DNA of 64,000 nucleotides from Peptoniphilus_A genitalis (GTDB taxonomy: Bacteria; Bacillota; Clostridia; Tissierellales; Peptoniphilaceae). The position numbers and the translations under genes are program-made. Each line of letters begins with the position of its first letter. The stretch's first letter is position 1. Location of the stretch: the NCBI RefSeq assembly GCF_949769225.1, contig NZ_CATKPB010000001.1; one strand, 5' to 3'. The notes below the pieces were generated by a model. It made no database searches. It was not told the origin of the DNA and was given only the letters and a program-made list of their open reading frames with translations. Positions 48,397 through 58,541 of the stretch are shown here, in pieces.

Positions 48397-50510
48397 GTTT
48401 ACAAACTACAATTTCAATGATCAATAATGTAAGTCCTATTCTTACAAATGTTATTGAGTCAATGAATATGGTTATTTCAGCAGCATATAAGTTAAATGAT
48501 TCAACAGAAAATATGATTGATACATCTTCTCTTGATGCTTCTTTAAGTTCTCTAAGAAACGCTCAAGCTGAACTTGCGAATATGGAAAGTTTTACAAGTA
48601 ATCTAGAAAATAAACACAGAAATTACAACAAGACAGTTAGTGAAAGCGAAGGACTTTTAAGTGGTATTAAAGGGAAGGTTATAGGGATTGTTGGAGCTTA
48701 TGCAGGTCTTCAAAGTATAAAGGCTTTTGTTGGCCTTTCTGATGAGCTAACAAGTATTAACTCAAGGCTTTCTTTTATGCTTGGAGAAGGAGAAAAACTT
48801 TTTGACGTTCAGTCAAGGATTGCACAGGCTGCAAAGAATTCAAGAACCAATTATAAAAATATGGCTGATTCCGTTGCAAAGCTTACAATGCTTGCTGGTG
48901 ATGCCTTTAGTGGTCTTGAAGAAGCAACTAAGTTTAGTGAGATCTTAAATAAGAACTTTAAAGTTGGTGGTGCATCTGCTGAAGAACAAGCTGCTGCAAT
49001 GTATCAATTAACACAGGCAATGGCTTCTGGAAGACTACAAGGAGATGAATTTGTATCAATAAGAGAAAATGCTCCACTACTTGCACAAGCAATAGCAAAG
49101 ACCATGGGCGTTACTATGGGAGAGCTAAAAGAACTTTCAAGTGATGGAAAGATTACAGCCGATGTTATTAAAAGAGCTATGTTTGAGAGTGCAGATGATA
49201 TTGAGAAAAGATTTAAGAAAATCCCCAAATCTTTTTCGGATTTAAAGACCGAACTAACAAATACATTAATTTTAGGATTACAAGGACCAATGAAAAAGTT
49301 TAATAATTTTATTAATACAGATTCCTTTCAAAGATTTTTTAATAGTCTTACAAATGGAATTATGGTGTTTTCTCACTTTCTTGGTATGGCTCTTGATATA
49401 GGTATAAGTGGTTTTAATTTGTTGGCAAATTCTATTAATATTGTTGGACCACCTCTTATGGGTTTATTAACTATTTTTGGGATCTATAAAACAGCTCTTG
49501 CAATTAATAATGGTTTAGCCTTTATTTCTTCCACTGCTCACTTCTTAATGGCAAGGGCAGTTAGTTTGTATGCAATAGCTACTGGTAAGGCGACAGCTAT
49601 TCAAGGTGGATTTAATGCTGCACTTTTAGCAAGTCCCTTGTTTTGGATTCCTGCAATTATCATAGGAGTCATTGGGCTTATTTATGGAATTGTAGCTGCA
49701 ATTAATAAGGTAACGGGAGCTACTTATAGTGCAACAGGCTTAATTGTGGGCTCAGTCCTTTGGGCTGGGGCGACAATTTTAAATATTGCCATAGGCATTA
49801 TTAACACTCTAATTCAATATATATATGTGCGATTCGTAAGCAAAATTATATCAATAGTAGAATGGGTTTTAAATGCAGCTAAGGGTGGATTTGATTCCTT
49901 TGGTGATGCAGTTAAGAATTTAATTGGAAATATTATTTCTTGGTTTTTAGATTTAGGTAAAGTTGTAACTAAGATAATTGATGCTATTTTTGGGACTGAC
50001 TGGTCTAGTGGACTTGAAGGATTACAAAATAAGCTTCTTAGCTGGGGTAAAAATGAAAAAGCTATTACTCTTGATAGAGAAGTTCCTGAGATAAAAAGAA
50101 TTGAAACTAAGGAATGGTTCAATAAAGGCTACAAGTGGGGAGAAGATAAGGTAAAGTCCATGAAAGATTTTGCATCTAATATAGTTGGACAAAAGGAACT
50201 TGAAAATAATCTTGAATCTAAAGATTTTTTAAATACTGATGCTATGACTGATCCTTTAGATGAAATTGCAGAGAATACAAAATCCATGAATGACAAAATG
50301 AAAGATAGTGAATGGGATAACAACAATTTATCTGCTTTAAAGGGGCTTATGGAGACTAGAGCTATTAATGATCTATCAAAAGAGATTAAGCTTGAAGTAT
50401 ATAATCAGTTTACTGGAGATATGAAGACTGATGTTGATGCAGAAAAAATTATTGATGAAGCAAATAAAAAGTTATTAAAAGACCTTATTCTGAACATAAA
50501 TGGAGGTTGA
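48393..50510 (+). CDS. Tail tape measure protein
   Basis: 705 residues, short for a tape measure. N-terminal coiled coil, then the tape-measure domain (~90-290: GLQSIKAFVGLSDELTSINS, AAAMYQLTQAMASGRLQGDE, NAPLLAQAIAKTMGVTMGEL). Hydrophobic helices lie at ~330-490. GTG start overlaps the chaperone long-form stop. Its length implies a tail of roughly 100 nm. Confidence 0.92.
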   Translation: MSLQTTISMINNVSPILTNVIESMNMVISAAYKLNDSTENMIDTSSLDASLSSLRNAQAELANMESFTSNLENKHRNYNKTVSESEGLLSGIKGKVIGIVGAYAGLQSIKAFVGLSDELTSINSRLSFMLGEGEKLFDVQSRIAQAAKNSRTNYKNMADSVAKLTMLAGDAFSGLEEATKFSEILNKNFKVGGASAEEQAAAMYQLTQAMASGRLQGDEFVSIRENAPLLAQAIAKTMGVTMGELKELSSDGKITADVIKRAMFESADDIEKRFKKIPKSFSDLKTELTNTLILGLQGPMKKFNNFINTDSFQRFFNSLTNGIMVFSHFLGMALDIGISGFNLLANSINIVGPPLMGLLTIFGIYKTALAINNGLAFISSTAHFLMARAVSLYAIATGKATAIQGGFNAALLASPLFWIPAIIIGVIGLIYGIVAAINKVTGATYSATGLIVGSVLWAGATILNIAIGIINTLIQYIYVRFVSKIISIVEWVLNAAKGGFDSFGDAVKNLIGNIISWFLDLGKVVTKIIDAIFGTDWSSGLEGLQNKLLSWGKNEKAITLDREVPEIKRIETKEWFNKGYKWGEDKVKSMKDFASNIVGQKELENNLESKDFLNTDAMTDPLDEIAENTKSMNDKMKDSEWDNNNLSALKGLMETRAINDLSKEIKLEVYNQFTGDMKTDVDAEKIIDEANKKLLKDLILNINGG

Positions 50511-50512
50511 TT

Positions 50513-51094
50513 ATGAGTAAAAAACCTTATCAACTATATATTGACGGAATGGAAATTCCTATAACTCCTTCAAAAATAAAGAATAAAATAAGTGGACAGA
50601 ATGATTTTTATGATCTAGTAAATGGTGAAACTTATACAGTTTTAAGAAAAAGTAAGTTACAGGAATATTCTTTTTCTTTTTATGCTTTTTCAGAAGAGCA
50701 TGATGGTGTCGATTTATACACTCCTCAACAAGAGATTATAAAGAAGTTAGAGGAGTTAAAGAAAGAAAAGAAAATCTTTGAGTTTGTTATCTTAAGAATT
50801 ACATCAGATCCTAATCTTAGAAATTCAATTTGTAAGTATATGACTCTTGAAGATTATAGCATTGATGAAGATAGTAAGATTGGAACTAATATATTAATTG
50901 ATTTGACTTTAAAGGAATACCAACCCTTAAAGACTATTAAGTTAAAAGACACTGGATCTAGCACAGATAAAAGACAAGTCAATAAGATTGTAAAAACAGC
51001 TATAGCATCAGCTCCTTTAACTATCCCAGTAGTGGCAAAGGTATTTTTTAATCCTAAAACTATTTATAAAATGGCAAAGAGGTTTAAGAAATGA
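50513..51094 (+). CDS. Baseplate/tail protein, XkdP-like
   Basis: 193 residues from ATG 50513 with GGAGG upstream. YQLYIDGMEIPITPSKIKNK and IVLRITSDPN-like regions match the N-terminal part of XkdP. The usual C-terminal LysM is absent; instead a basic tail (FNPKTIYKMAKRFKK) follows. It links tail tube and baseplate. Confidence 0.75.
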   Translation: MSKKPYQLYIDGMEIPITPSKIKNKISGQNDFYDLVNGETYTVLRKSKLQEYSFSFYAFSEEHDGVDLYTPQQEIIKKLEELKKEKKIFEFVILRITSDPNLRNSICKYMTLEDYSIDEDSKIGTNILIDLTLKEYQPLKTIKLKDTGSSTDKRQVNKIVKTAIASAPLTIPVVAKVFFNPKTIYKMAKRFKK

Positions 51095-52581
51095 AGCAGA
51101 AAGAAAAGATTTATCAAATATTTATTGCAAATAATGGAAAAATTTACCAGCCTGTAATCAAAGGAAAGGTCACTATTAAGTGGGAAAGAGGATTTAGGGC
51201 TGGTATTTTAGAATTTGATGTTGTAAAAGATGAGATTATTGATTATCAGGAAGGTAATCCTGTTAGTTTTAGTATTGATGGCAAAACTGTCTTTAAGGGG
51301 TATGTTTTTAAGAAGACTAGGGATAAAAGACAAGTTATTTCTACTGTTTGTTATGACCAAATAAGGTATTTGAAATCAAGAGACACCTATCAATACTCCT
51401 CTAAGTCTATGAGTGATTTATTAAAACAAATTTGTAGTGATAGAAATTTACAAATTGGAGATATTGAAGACACCTCATATAAAATTCCTAAAAGGCTTGA
51501 AAAAAACCAAGAATATTTAAATATGGTTAAGGTTGCAAATGATATAACCATCTCTCAAACTGGGAGGATCTATACACTTTTTGATGATTGTGGGAAAATT
51601 TCTCTAAAGTCTGCAGATAAGATGATTGTAAATTGTCCTATTAGCTATGACAATATTGTAGATTTTTCTTATGAAACAAGCATTGATGATGGGACCTATA
51701 ATAGGGTTGTTGTTTATTTAACTGATGATGACGGTAGGCTTATTAAAAAAGTTGTAAAGCAAGATGATAAAAACATTGCTAAGTGGGGAGTGCTTGAATA
51801 CACTCTCACAACAAACAATGCAGAAGATATTGAAAACAAAGCATCACAAATTTTGGAGGTTTTAAATAGAAAGTACAGAAGCCTTTCAATAAAAGAAGCT
51901 ATAGGAGATATTAGAGTTCGTGCGGGTTCTGTTATTCCTGTTGAGATGATGGCAATCGGGGACATTAATATTAATTCTTATATGCTTGTTGAAAAAGTCA
52001 CTCATACTTTTTTTGATGATGCACACTTTATGGATTTGGAAGTCATGAATAAGGACATTCAAAAAATTGGTGATGTTGATGGCATTATTAAGGACAAGGA
52101 AAAACAAAATAAAGGATCTAATGTAAATGATTTTAATGATATTGGAAAGGCTGTAAGAAAATCTAATAAACTTGATGGTTCAACTGAATTACAAGTAAGA
52201 GATTTACCTAAGGCTAGCAACAGGAAGATGCAGACAATAGTAAATAAGGCTGAAAGCATGATAGGAACAAGAGCTTATAAGGGAAGATGCCAAGGCTTTG
52301 TTAGGGTTTGTTATGAATCTGCTGGAATACATGGAAGTGCTGGAAGTGCCAAGACTGCTGGTAACAAGTGGATTGTAAGTTCGAGTAGGGACAATATTCC
52401 TGTTGGTGCTGCAGTATATTTTAACAGCCCATATTCTCCACAATTTGGGCATGTAGGAATTTATGCTGGCAATGGAATGATGATTGATGCAACTGATACT
52501 ACTGTCAAGAAACATAAAATCGGCGGATGGTGGAAACACTATAGAGGCTGGGGATATCAAGGAGGTGTAGTTCCTAAGTAA
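51091..52581 (+). CDS. Baseplate hub protein (XkdQ-like) with NlpC/P60 peptidase
   Basis: 496 residues. Residues ~1-340 resemble the XkdQ/late-control hub. Residues ~375-496 form an NlpC/P60 domain with catalytic Cys in KGRCQGFVRV and His in FGHVGIYAGNGMMID. It would cut peptidoglycan during DNA entry. ATGA-type overlap with XkdP. Confidence 0.88.
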   Translation: MKQKEKIYQIFIANNGKIYQPVIKGKVTIKWERGFRAGILEFDVVKDEIIDYQEGNPVSFSIDGKTVFKGYVFKKTRDKRQVISTVCYDQIRYLKSRDTYQYSSKSMSDLLKQICSDRNLQIGDIEDTSYKIPKRLEKNQEYLNMVKVANDITISQTGRIYTLFDDCGKISLKSADKMIVNCPISYDNIVDFSYETSIDDGTYNRVVVYLTDDDGRLIKKVVKQDDKNIAKWGVLEYTLTTNNAEDIENKASQILEVLNRKYRSLSIKEAIGDIRVRAGSVIPVEMMAIGDININSYMLVEKVTHTFFDDAHFMDLEVMNKDIQKIGDVDGIIKDKEKQNKGSNVNDFNDIGKAVRKSNKLDGSTELQVRDLPKASNRKMQTIVNKAESMIGTRAYKGRCQGFVRVCYESAGIHGSAGSAKTAGNKWIVSSSRDNIPVGAAVYFNSPYSPQFGHVGIYAGNGMMIDATDTTVKKHKIGGWWKHYRGWGYQGGVVPK

Positions 52582-53039
52582 TGAATGATGAGATTTTAGA
52601 TTTAAGAGGTGCTATTGATGAAATAGTCAATCAGAATTTAGGAAGAAGAATGAGTTCTGAGATTGTTTATTGCAAGCTAATTTCTCTTAATCCTCTTGAT
52701 TTTATTCCTGAAAATGATGATGAAGTACATATCAAAGAAGAATTTTTAGTTGTTCCTAAGTATAGGCCCTTTACTAAAAAAGATTTAGGTAAGAAGTTTG
52801 TTCTCATTAGAAATGATGGAGGACAGACTTATTTTTATATGTATGAAGCTTCAGAACCACAAGGATCCAATGGAATCCCTTATCATTTTGAAGGAACCCA
52901 CGAGTTTATAAGTGGTGAAATGAAATGCACCTTACATGGAACTTGCCCTCATGGTGATGTTGTAGTTACTCATGGAAGTGTAGAGTCGTATAAGGGGAAA
53001 ATTAAAGATGAGATGCACAAAAATCACATCAATGATTAG
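52581..53039 (+). CDS. XkdR-like baseplate protein (DUF2577)
   Basis: 152 residues. FIPENDDEVHIKEEFLVVP, GKKFVLIRNDGGQTYFYMYE match DUF2577. Cysteines and histidines near the end (CTLHGTCPHGDVVVTHG) could hold a metal. Baseplate component in PBSX-type tails. Confidence 0.82.
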   Translation: MNDEILDLRGAIDEIVNQNLGRRMSSEIVYCKLISLNPLDFIPENDDEVHIKEEFLVVPKYRPFTKKDLGKKFVLIRNDGGQTYFYMYEASEPQGSNGIPYHFEGTHEFISGEMKCTLHGTCPHGDVVVTHGSVESYKGKIKDEMHKNHIND

Positions 53040-53049
53040 AGGTGATTAA

Positions 53050-53475
53050 ATGATACCAGAGTTTAACAATGAATATGAGTATGGTGATGAAATTGAAATA
53101 ATTCCGCAGCCTTCTTTTACTCACAAGATGTGGATAGAAGAAGAGAGGGTCAAAAATTATATTTATGATGATTTGGAAGCCTTAAGGCAGATGATTTATA
53201 AATGTATTAATACTGAAAGAGGGGTTTATCCAATTTACCCAAGTTTTGGAGTTAAGAAAGAAGATTTATTTGGCAAGAGGAAGGAATATGCTTATATAGT
53301 TTTAACTAGAAGAATTACTGATTCCTTGATGTTAGATGACAGAATTGAAGATGTTTTTGATTTTTCTTATGTAAGCGAATGGAGTAAGGAAGATAATCTT
53401 GGAATGAAATTTAAGGTTAAGACTATTTTTGACAAAAAAGCAATTGATATAGAAGAGGTGATGAGAATTGGCTAG
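53050..53475 (+). CDS. XkdS-like baseplate protein (DUF2634)
   Basis: 141 residues: ALRQMIYKCINTERGVYPIY and RITDSLMLDDRIEDVFDFS are diagnostic of DUF2634, a wedge protein next to baseplate J. Confidence 0.88.
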   Translation: MIPEFNNEYEYGDEIEIIPQPSFTHKMWIEEERVKNYIYDDLEALRQMIYKCINTERGVYPIYPSFGVKKEDLFGKRKEYAYIVLTRRITDSLMLDDRIEDVFDFSYVSEWSKEDNLGMKFKVKTIFDKKAIDIEEVMRIG

Positions 53476-54604
53476 GGGAATTTATGAGCCTATCTTTGAT
53501 GATAATACTTTTGAAAATGTACTTGAAAGAAATTTAGATAGGATTACAGATGAATTCGACAAGAGGGAAGGCTCTGTTATTTATGATGCGATTGCACCAA
53601 TGGCAATTGAAATTTCTCTTTTATATTCTTATTTGGATTTTCTTTTTAAAAATGCTTTTGGCGATACTGCTAATAGGTATTGGCTTATTGAAAGAGCAAA
53701 AGAAAGAGGGATTGAACCGTATAAGGCTACTAAAGCTGTTATTATTGGACGATTTGATGCAAAACTTAATATTGGCGATAGATTTTTTATAGATGATATT
53801 TATTACACAGTTTCTAAACTTCAAAAAGAAGAAAAGGAACTGTTTTTTTATGAACTCATTTGTAATGAGGAAGGCTCTATTGGAAATATAGAAGGTGGTA
53901 AATTAACTCCGACAGGGACTATAAGGAATCTAAATTTAGCTGAGATATATAAGCTTGCAATACTTGGTGAAGATGAAGAGGACACTGAAGATTTTAGAGA
54001 AAGGTATTTTGAAACTATTAAGTCCATTGCTTATGGTGGCAATATTGATGATTATAGGAAAAAAGTAAAGGCTATTGATGGTGTTGGTCTTGTAAAAGTT
54101 ATTCCAGTTTGGAATGGTGGTGGGACAGTAAAATTAATTATTACTGATTCAGAATTTAAAGAGCCGACATCAGAACTTATTTCTAAGGTTCAAGAAATAA
54201 TAGATCCAATACCTTTTCATCAAAGGGGAGTGGGAGTTGCTCCTATTGGTCACTATGTAACTGTAGTTGGTGCTAAGTCAAAGAAAATAAATATTACTTG
54301 TGAAGTTTTAAAATCTCGAGATTCAAAATTGGAAGAAATAAAAAGAGAGATAGAAAAAGATGTAGAGGAATATTTTAAGACTCAAAGGAAAAAATGGTCT
54401 AGCTATGAGAAAGTTGATTCTAATATTTATGTTGAAAATGATATTAGATTGGCAAAAATAACTAGCATAGTTTTAAATGTGGCTGATGTTATTGACTATG
54501 AAACAATTAAGTTTACAGATACAGATAAAAAAATATTTGACCTTTCTGAAGATGAACTTCCTGTTTTAGGTGATGTCATTGTTACAGAGGTTAGAAATGG
54601 ATAA
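53468..54604 (+). CDS. Baseplate J-like protein (XkdT)
   Basis: 378 residues. N-terminal DRITDEFDKREGSVIYDAIA and central AYGGNIDDYRKKVKAIDGVG identify the baseplate J family. Wedge component. Confidence 0.92.
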   Translation: MARGIYEPIFDDNTFENVLERNLDRITDEFDKREGSVIYDAIAPMAIEISLLYSYLDFLFKNAFGDTANRYWLIERAKERGIEPYKATKAVIIGRFDAKLNIGDRFFIDDIYYTVSKLQKEEKELFFYELICNEEGSIGNIEGGKLTPTGTIRNLNLAEIYKLAILGEDEEDTEDFRERYFETIKSIAYGGNIDDYRKKVKAIDGVGLVKVIPVWNGGGTVKLIITDSEFKEPTSELISKVQEIIDPIPFHQRGVGVAPIGHYVTVVGAKSKKINITCEVLKSRDSKLEEIKREIEKDVEEYFKTQRKKWSSYEKVDSNIYVENDIRLAKITSIVLNVADVIDYETIKFTDTDKKIFDLSEDELPVLGDVIVTEVRNG

Positions 54605-55367
54605 GAAATTTAATGTTGATATAAATAATATTAATCTCCACGAACTTGAAGATGTGATTTCTATAAATCGCGATGTTGATATAGGTAGGCACCTGCCACA
54701 AAATATTATTGGGAAAGGTGCTGAATTTACTAATATAAGATTTAGAGAAAACATTGAGCTTTCTAATCTTTGGGCGAAACTCAATTCTTTGATGGAAAAT
54801 TTATATATTGGATCAGCTGAGAAACTTGGACTAAGTGCTTATAAAAAGTTAATTGATGATGAGAATATAAAGGGTGATCTAGAAGACCAGAGAAAAAAGA
54901 TTTATGCCCTTTGGAATATGGCCAGAATTTGGACCCACAGAACCTTTGAAGAGTGGCTAGATTTATATTTAGGCAAGGGAAATTATGTTTTATCTTTTGA
55001 CTATGATAAATATGGAATTGAGATACTGGTAAATGTAAAGGAATCATTGAACTTGGAACTTGATGATTTTCAAAAGAAAGTTAGAAAAATTATTCCAGCT
55101 AACTTAACACAGTTTATAAGAATTAAGTTTATTAGAGACCAAACCATTTATTATGGTATGTATGGGCAAAAGGCCAAGAAGGTTACTATTATGGCAGTTA
55201 AGCCTGAGGACAGGGTCTTTAATTCACCTACTTATTATGGAATTGGTGAGGTAAGAAAGAGGCTCAAGAGAAGGGCAAGAATGCCTGATGTATGGACTGT
55301 GGATGATGTGGGAATGATGAAAGAGATTGAAGACGGAAGTGAGGTGGACATGAAGTATGACAGATAA
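54597..55367 (+). CDS. XkdU-like tail protein (DUF2313)
   Basis: 256 residues from ATG 54597. RKKIYALWNMARIWTHRTFE and the following alpha/beta part match the YmfQ/DUF2313 family, which bridges baseplate and fibres. Confidence 0.85.
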   Translation: MDKKFNVDINNINLHELEDVISINRDVDIGRHLPQNIIGKGAEFTNIRFRENIELSNLWAKLNSLMENLYIGSAEKLGLSAYKKLIDDENIKGDLEDQRKKIYALWNMARIWTHRTFEEWLDLYLGKGNYVLSFDYDKYGIEILVNVKESLNLELDDFQKKVRKIIPANLTQFIRIKFIRDQTIYYGMYGQKAKKVTIMAVKPEDRVFNSPTYYGIGEVRKRLKRRARMPDVWTVDDVGMMKEIEDGSEVDMKYDR

Positions 55368-56973
55368 TTTAAGGGACTTGCCTGTGAGTAGGACTTTAAA
55401 GGACAAGTGGCTCTTATCCTGGGATGAAACCCAGCAAAAATTTGCAAGGGTATCTCCAAAGATGCTGACATCAACTATTTATACAGAAGATGGGACTCCT
55501 CTTGATGAACTTTTAAAGGTTACACCTTCTGAACTTGCCAAGATGGTTGAAGATATTCTGGAAGGGGCTCCTGAAGCTTATAATACTTTCTTGGAAGTAT
55601 CTCAAGCTCTTGAAAGCAATAAGGATTCCATTAGTGAAATCTTTAAAGAGATTTCTAAGAGGGTTGTAAGGCCCGATGGTGGAAAAACAGGTCAAGTTTT
55701 AAAGCTTGATGATAAGGACAAGCTTGTCTATGCAGATGATGAAGATACTATTTATGAACATCCTGCCAAGCATTCAGCCGATATTATTGAGACTAACGAG
55801 AATAGAAGATTTGTTAGTGAAAAGGAAAAGACAGCCTGGAACAATAAGCTAGATAAGGATAGCTCACTCAATGAAAATAAGATTTCTTTACAGGAGCAGG
55901 AGGCTTTATTAAAAGACTTTTTGGAAGAAATATTAAAGTTTAATACTTCCATAAAAAACTCTATTGGAAAATCTAATGGCTTGGCAACTCTTGCAGAAAA
56001 TGCAAGAGTTCCCCTAAGTCAATTACCTGATGAGGCTCTAAGGGACACTACCTATGATTTAAGTCCCTACGCAAAAACAAAGGATATTGAAAAAACTTAT
56101 GCAGAAATTGCAGCTTTAACAAACTTGAAAGATGCTATTGAAAAGACACTGGAAGCCTATAGCAAGAATGTGGACTTAGATAAACTCAACAAGGCTATAA
56201 ATACAGAATTAGAGAAGAAAGAAGATGCAATCCACAGGGGTGCTGCCAATGGTTATGCATCTCTTAACGAACTTGGAAAGGTTCCTAAGGGACAGCTTCC
56301 TGAAGAAGCCATCAGGGTCTATGACCTTGGTCCCTATGCAAAGACAGAAGATGTGAAAAAGACTTATGCAACTAAGGAAGAAGTTGTTGCAGGAAAGCTT
56401 GATTATACCCCTGAAGATGTATCTAAAAAAGGAAAAGCAGGAGGTTATGCAAGCTTGGGAGATGATGGAAAAGTACCATCTTCACAACTTCCTTCTTATG
56501 TTGATGATGTCATGGAGTTTGCTTCAAAAAGTAATTTTCCGAACCCTGGTGAAAAGGGAAAGATTTATGTGGACCTTGCTAGTGAAAATATTTATAGGTG
56601 GTCGGGGTCTACTTACACAGAAATTTCTCCATCTTTGATTACACAAGCAGATATAGAAAAGCTGAGAAATATTGAAGAAGGGGCACAGAAAAACAATGTA
56701 ACTGGGGATATGATTTCTAAATGGAATGGTAAGTGGGATTCTGCTTATGGCAAGGACTTATCTAGGGGCAAAACAAGAGGCTATAAGACTTCTAGCTTGT
56801 GGGTAGCTTTATCTAATTCAAGAGACCTTGAGGACTGGATTGGGGACCTTTGTCAAAGAACCGAAGAACTAAAAGAAGAGCTTGCAAAGAAGCCAGAAGT
56901 GGTTGAAATGAGTCTCGCTGACTATGAGGCTTTGGAGACAAAGAAGCCCAATACCATTTATGCCATAGATTAG
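55357..56973 (+). CDS. Tail fibre protein with repeat units
   Basis: 538 residues. Three related units, each roughly GLA/GYASL...GKVP..QLP (near residues 205, 302, 366), are typical of short fibre shafts; two are followed by PYAKT..I/VKKTYA. IYVDLASENIYRWSGSTYTE marks a knob-proximal domain. The end (ALETKKPNTIYAID) is a common fibre C-terminus. Host recognition. Confidence 0.85.
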   Translation: MTDNLRDLPVSRTLKDKWLLSWDETQQKFARVSPKMLTSTIYTEDGTPLDELLKVTPSELAKMVEDILEGAPEAYNTFLEVSQALESNKDSISEIFKEISKRVVRPDGGKTGQVLKLDDKDKLVYADDEDTIYEHPAKHSADIIETNENRRFVSEKEKTAWNNKLDKDSSLNENKISLQEQEALLKDFLEEILKFNTSIKNSIGKSNGLATLAENARVPLSQLPDEALRDTTYDLSPYAKTKDIEKTYAEIAALTNLKDAIEKTLEAYSKNVDLDKLNKAINTELEKKEDAIHRGAANGYASLNELGKVPKGQLPEEAIRVYDLGPYAKTEDVKKTYATKEEVVAGKLDYTPEDVSKKGKAGGYASLGDDGKVPSSQLPSYVDDVMEFASKSNFPNPGEKGKIYVDLASENIYRWSGSTYTEISPSLITQADIEKLRNIEEGAQKNNVTGDMISKWNGKWDSAYGKDLSRGKTRGYKTSSLWVALSNSRDLEDWIGDLCQRTEELKEELAKKPEVVEMSLADYEALETKKPNTIYAID

Positions 56974-56981
56974 GTGGTCGA

Positions 56982-57836
56982 ATGGATTTTATAGCTAAAA
57001 AACAAGTAATTATAAATGGAAAGTCTAAGAGTAAGCTTTTTTATGAGGATAGACTAATCTGGTCCAAACTTTATGGAGAGTTTTCAAAGGATTTTAAAAA
57101 CTTGGAAGAGGAAGAAGAGTTTTTTGGAAATTATGATTCTCAAAAAGGCTGTCTTCTAGTATCTAATAAATTCAATATACTAGCTCCAATTATAGAGTTT
57201 GAAGGTGAAAATCATGCTAAGGTTGAGTATGGTGAAAACTTTGAGATGCCAAGGGTAAGGGCTTATTCTATTTCAGGTGGAGTGCTTGAGCCTAGCCTTG
57301 AAATTTATAGAGATGGAGCAAAGGTCGACAAGGTAGATACCAAGATAGCAGGGAAATACGAGTTGAGATATAACGCAGAGATTGAGGGAAAAATAAGTCA
57401 AACAAGTTACGTTGTCGAGGTCAAAAAAGGCTATGGAGAGTATAAAAATGTTGCCCTTAAAAAGAAGGTTACTGTATCGAGTAACTACTATAAGGGTACA
57501 CCAGAAGGGCTTGTAGATAGAGATTACAATCAAAGATGGACTTCAGCAGGTGACGACCAAAGGCCAGAACTTTTAATTGATTTAGATGGTAAGTATTTGA
57601 TAGATAAAATTTTTATAAAGGGTTTCTCTAACTTCCCAATTAAAAATTATGATATCTGGGGAATTTTAGGGGACAAAAAGATTAATCTTGTGAGTACTAC
57701 AAATAACACTTCAATAGATTTTGCGAAAGAGTTTGTGCCAACGGTAGTGGATAGTGTACAGATGACATTCAAAGGAGACAAAGGTTATATGAGAATCTTT
57801 GAGTTTGAAGTCTATGGGAAAGAGATTTTAGGATAG
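56982..57836 (+). CDS. Tail-associated discoidin (F5/8 type C) protein
   Basis: 284 residues. A leader region, an Ig-like segment (~75-145) and a discoidin/CBM32-like domain (~150-284: ALKKKVTVSSNYYKGTPEGL, RWTSAGDDQRPELLIDLDG). Such domains bind sugars, so this is a candidate host-glycan receptor-binding protein. Confidence 0.82.
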   Translation: MDFIAKKQVIINGKSKSKLFYEDRLIWSKLYGEFSKDFKNLEEEEEFFGNYDSQKGCLLVSNKFNILAPIIEFEGENHAKVEYGENFEMPRVRAYSISGGVLEPSLEIYRDGAKVDKVDTKIAGKYELRYNAEIEGKISQTSYVVEVKKGYGEYKNVALKKKVTVSSNYYKGTPEGLVDRDYNQRWTSAGDDQRPELLIDLDGKYLIDKIFIKGFSNFPIKNYDIWGILGDKKINLVSTTNNTSIDFAKEFVPTVVDSVQMTFKGDKGYMRIFEFEVYGKEILG

Positions 57837-57850
57837 GGAAAGGAAGAATT

Positions 57851-58525
57851 ATGCAAAGAGGACGTTACTATTTAACGGAAGCAGGTAGGGACCTGTTGGC
57901 ACTTTGCCAAACAGGTGTTGAATTGCGATTTACTAAGGTTTCTGTTGGTGATGGAACAATCACAAGCACAGAAGAACTTTTAAAAATGACAGAGTTAAAA
58001 CACGAACTTTATGAGGCTACCATGACTGGAATCAAGGCTAATGGTGATGGGACAAGTACCATTTCAGTAAGTCTATCAAATGATGGAGTCAAGGAAGGAT
58101 TTCTTTTAAAGGAATTGGGATTATATGCTCAAGATCCAAGAAAGGGAGAAGTCTTATATGCTGTTGCTTATTATGACCAGTACAGTGATTATATTCCTGT
58201 TCACAATCAAGAGATGGTTGAGATTATGATGGATATTATAGTTGTGGTTTCTAATGTTGAAAATGTGACTATAAATATTGATAGGTCAATGACTTTTGTC
58301 ACTTGGGAAGAGTACTGGGACCTTGCAGGAAGAGGAAGGACAAATCAAACAGTCAAGGGGAACTGGGACCTCATCCAAGATTTGAAGTTACAAGTTGCTG
58401 CTCAAAGCACTCAAATTGGGACTGGTGTTAATACAAATAGGTTCCAAGTTCAGTTTAAGTTGTTGACTGGTGAGGAAGAGTTTGAAGGTGTTTATGATAG
58501 CAAGATGGCAAGGTTAGTTGTGTAG
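57851..58525 (+). CDS. Phage tail-collar fibre-like protein
   Basis: 224 residues. YLTEAGRDLLALCQTGVELR, FTKVSVGDGTI and KELGLYAQDP match tail-fibre N-terminal (tail-collar) domains. Its C-terminus is short, so it may act as an adaptor. Confidence 0.78.
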   Translation: MQRGRYYLTEAGRDLLALCQTGVELRFTKVSVGDGTITSTEELLKMTELKHELYEATMTGIKANGDGTSTISVSLSNDGVKEGFLLKELGLYAQDPRKGEVLYAVAYYDQYSDYIPVHNQEMVEIMMDIIVVVSNVENVTINIDRSMTFVTWEEYWDLAGRGRTNQTVKGNWDLIQDLKLQVAAQSTQIGTGVNTNRFQVQFKLLTGEEEFEGVYDSKMARLVV

Positions 58526-58541
58526 AAGGGAGCTAGAGAAG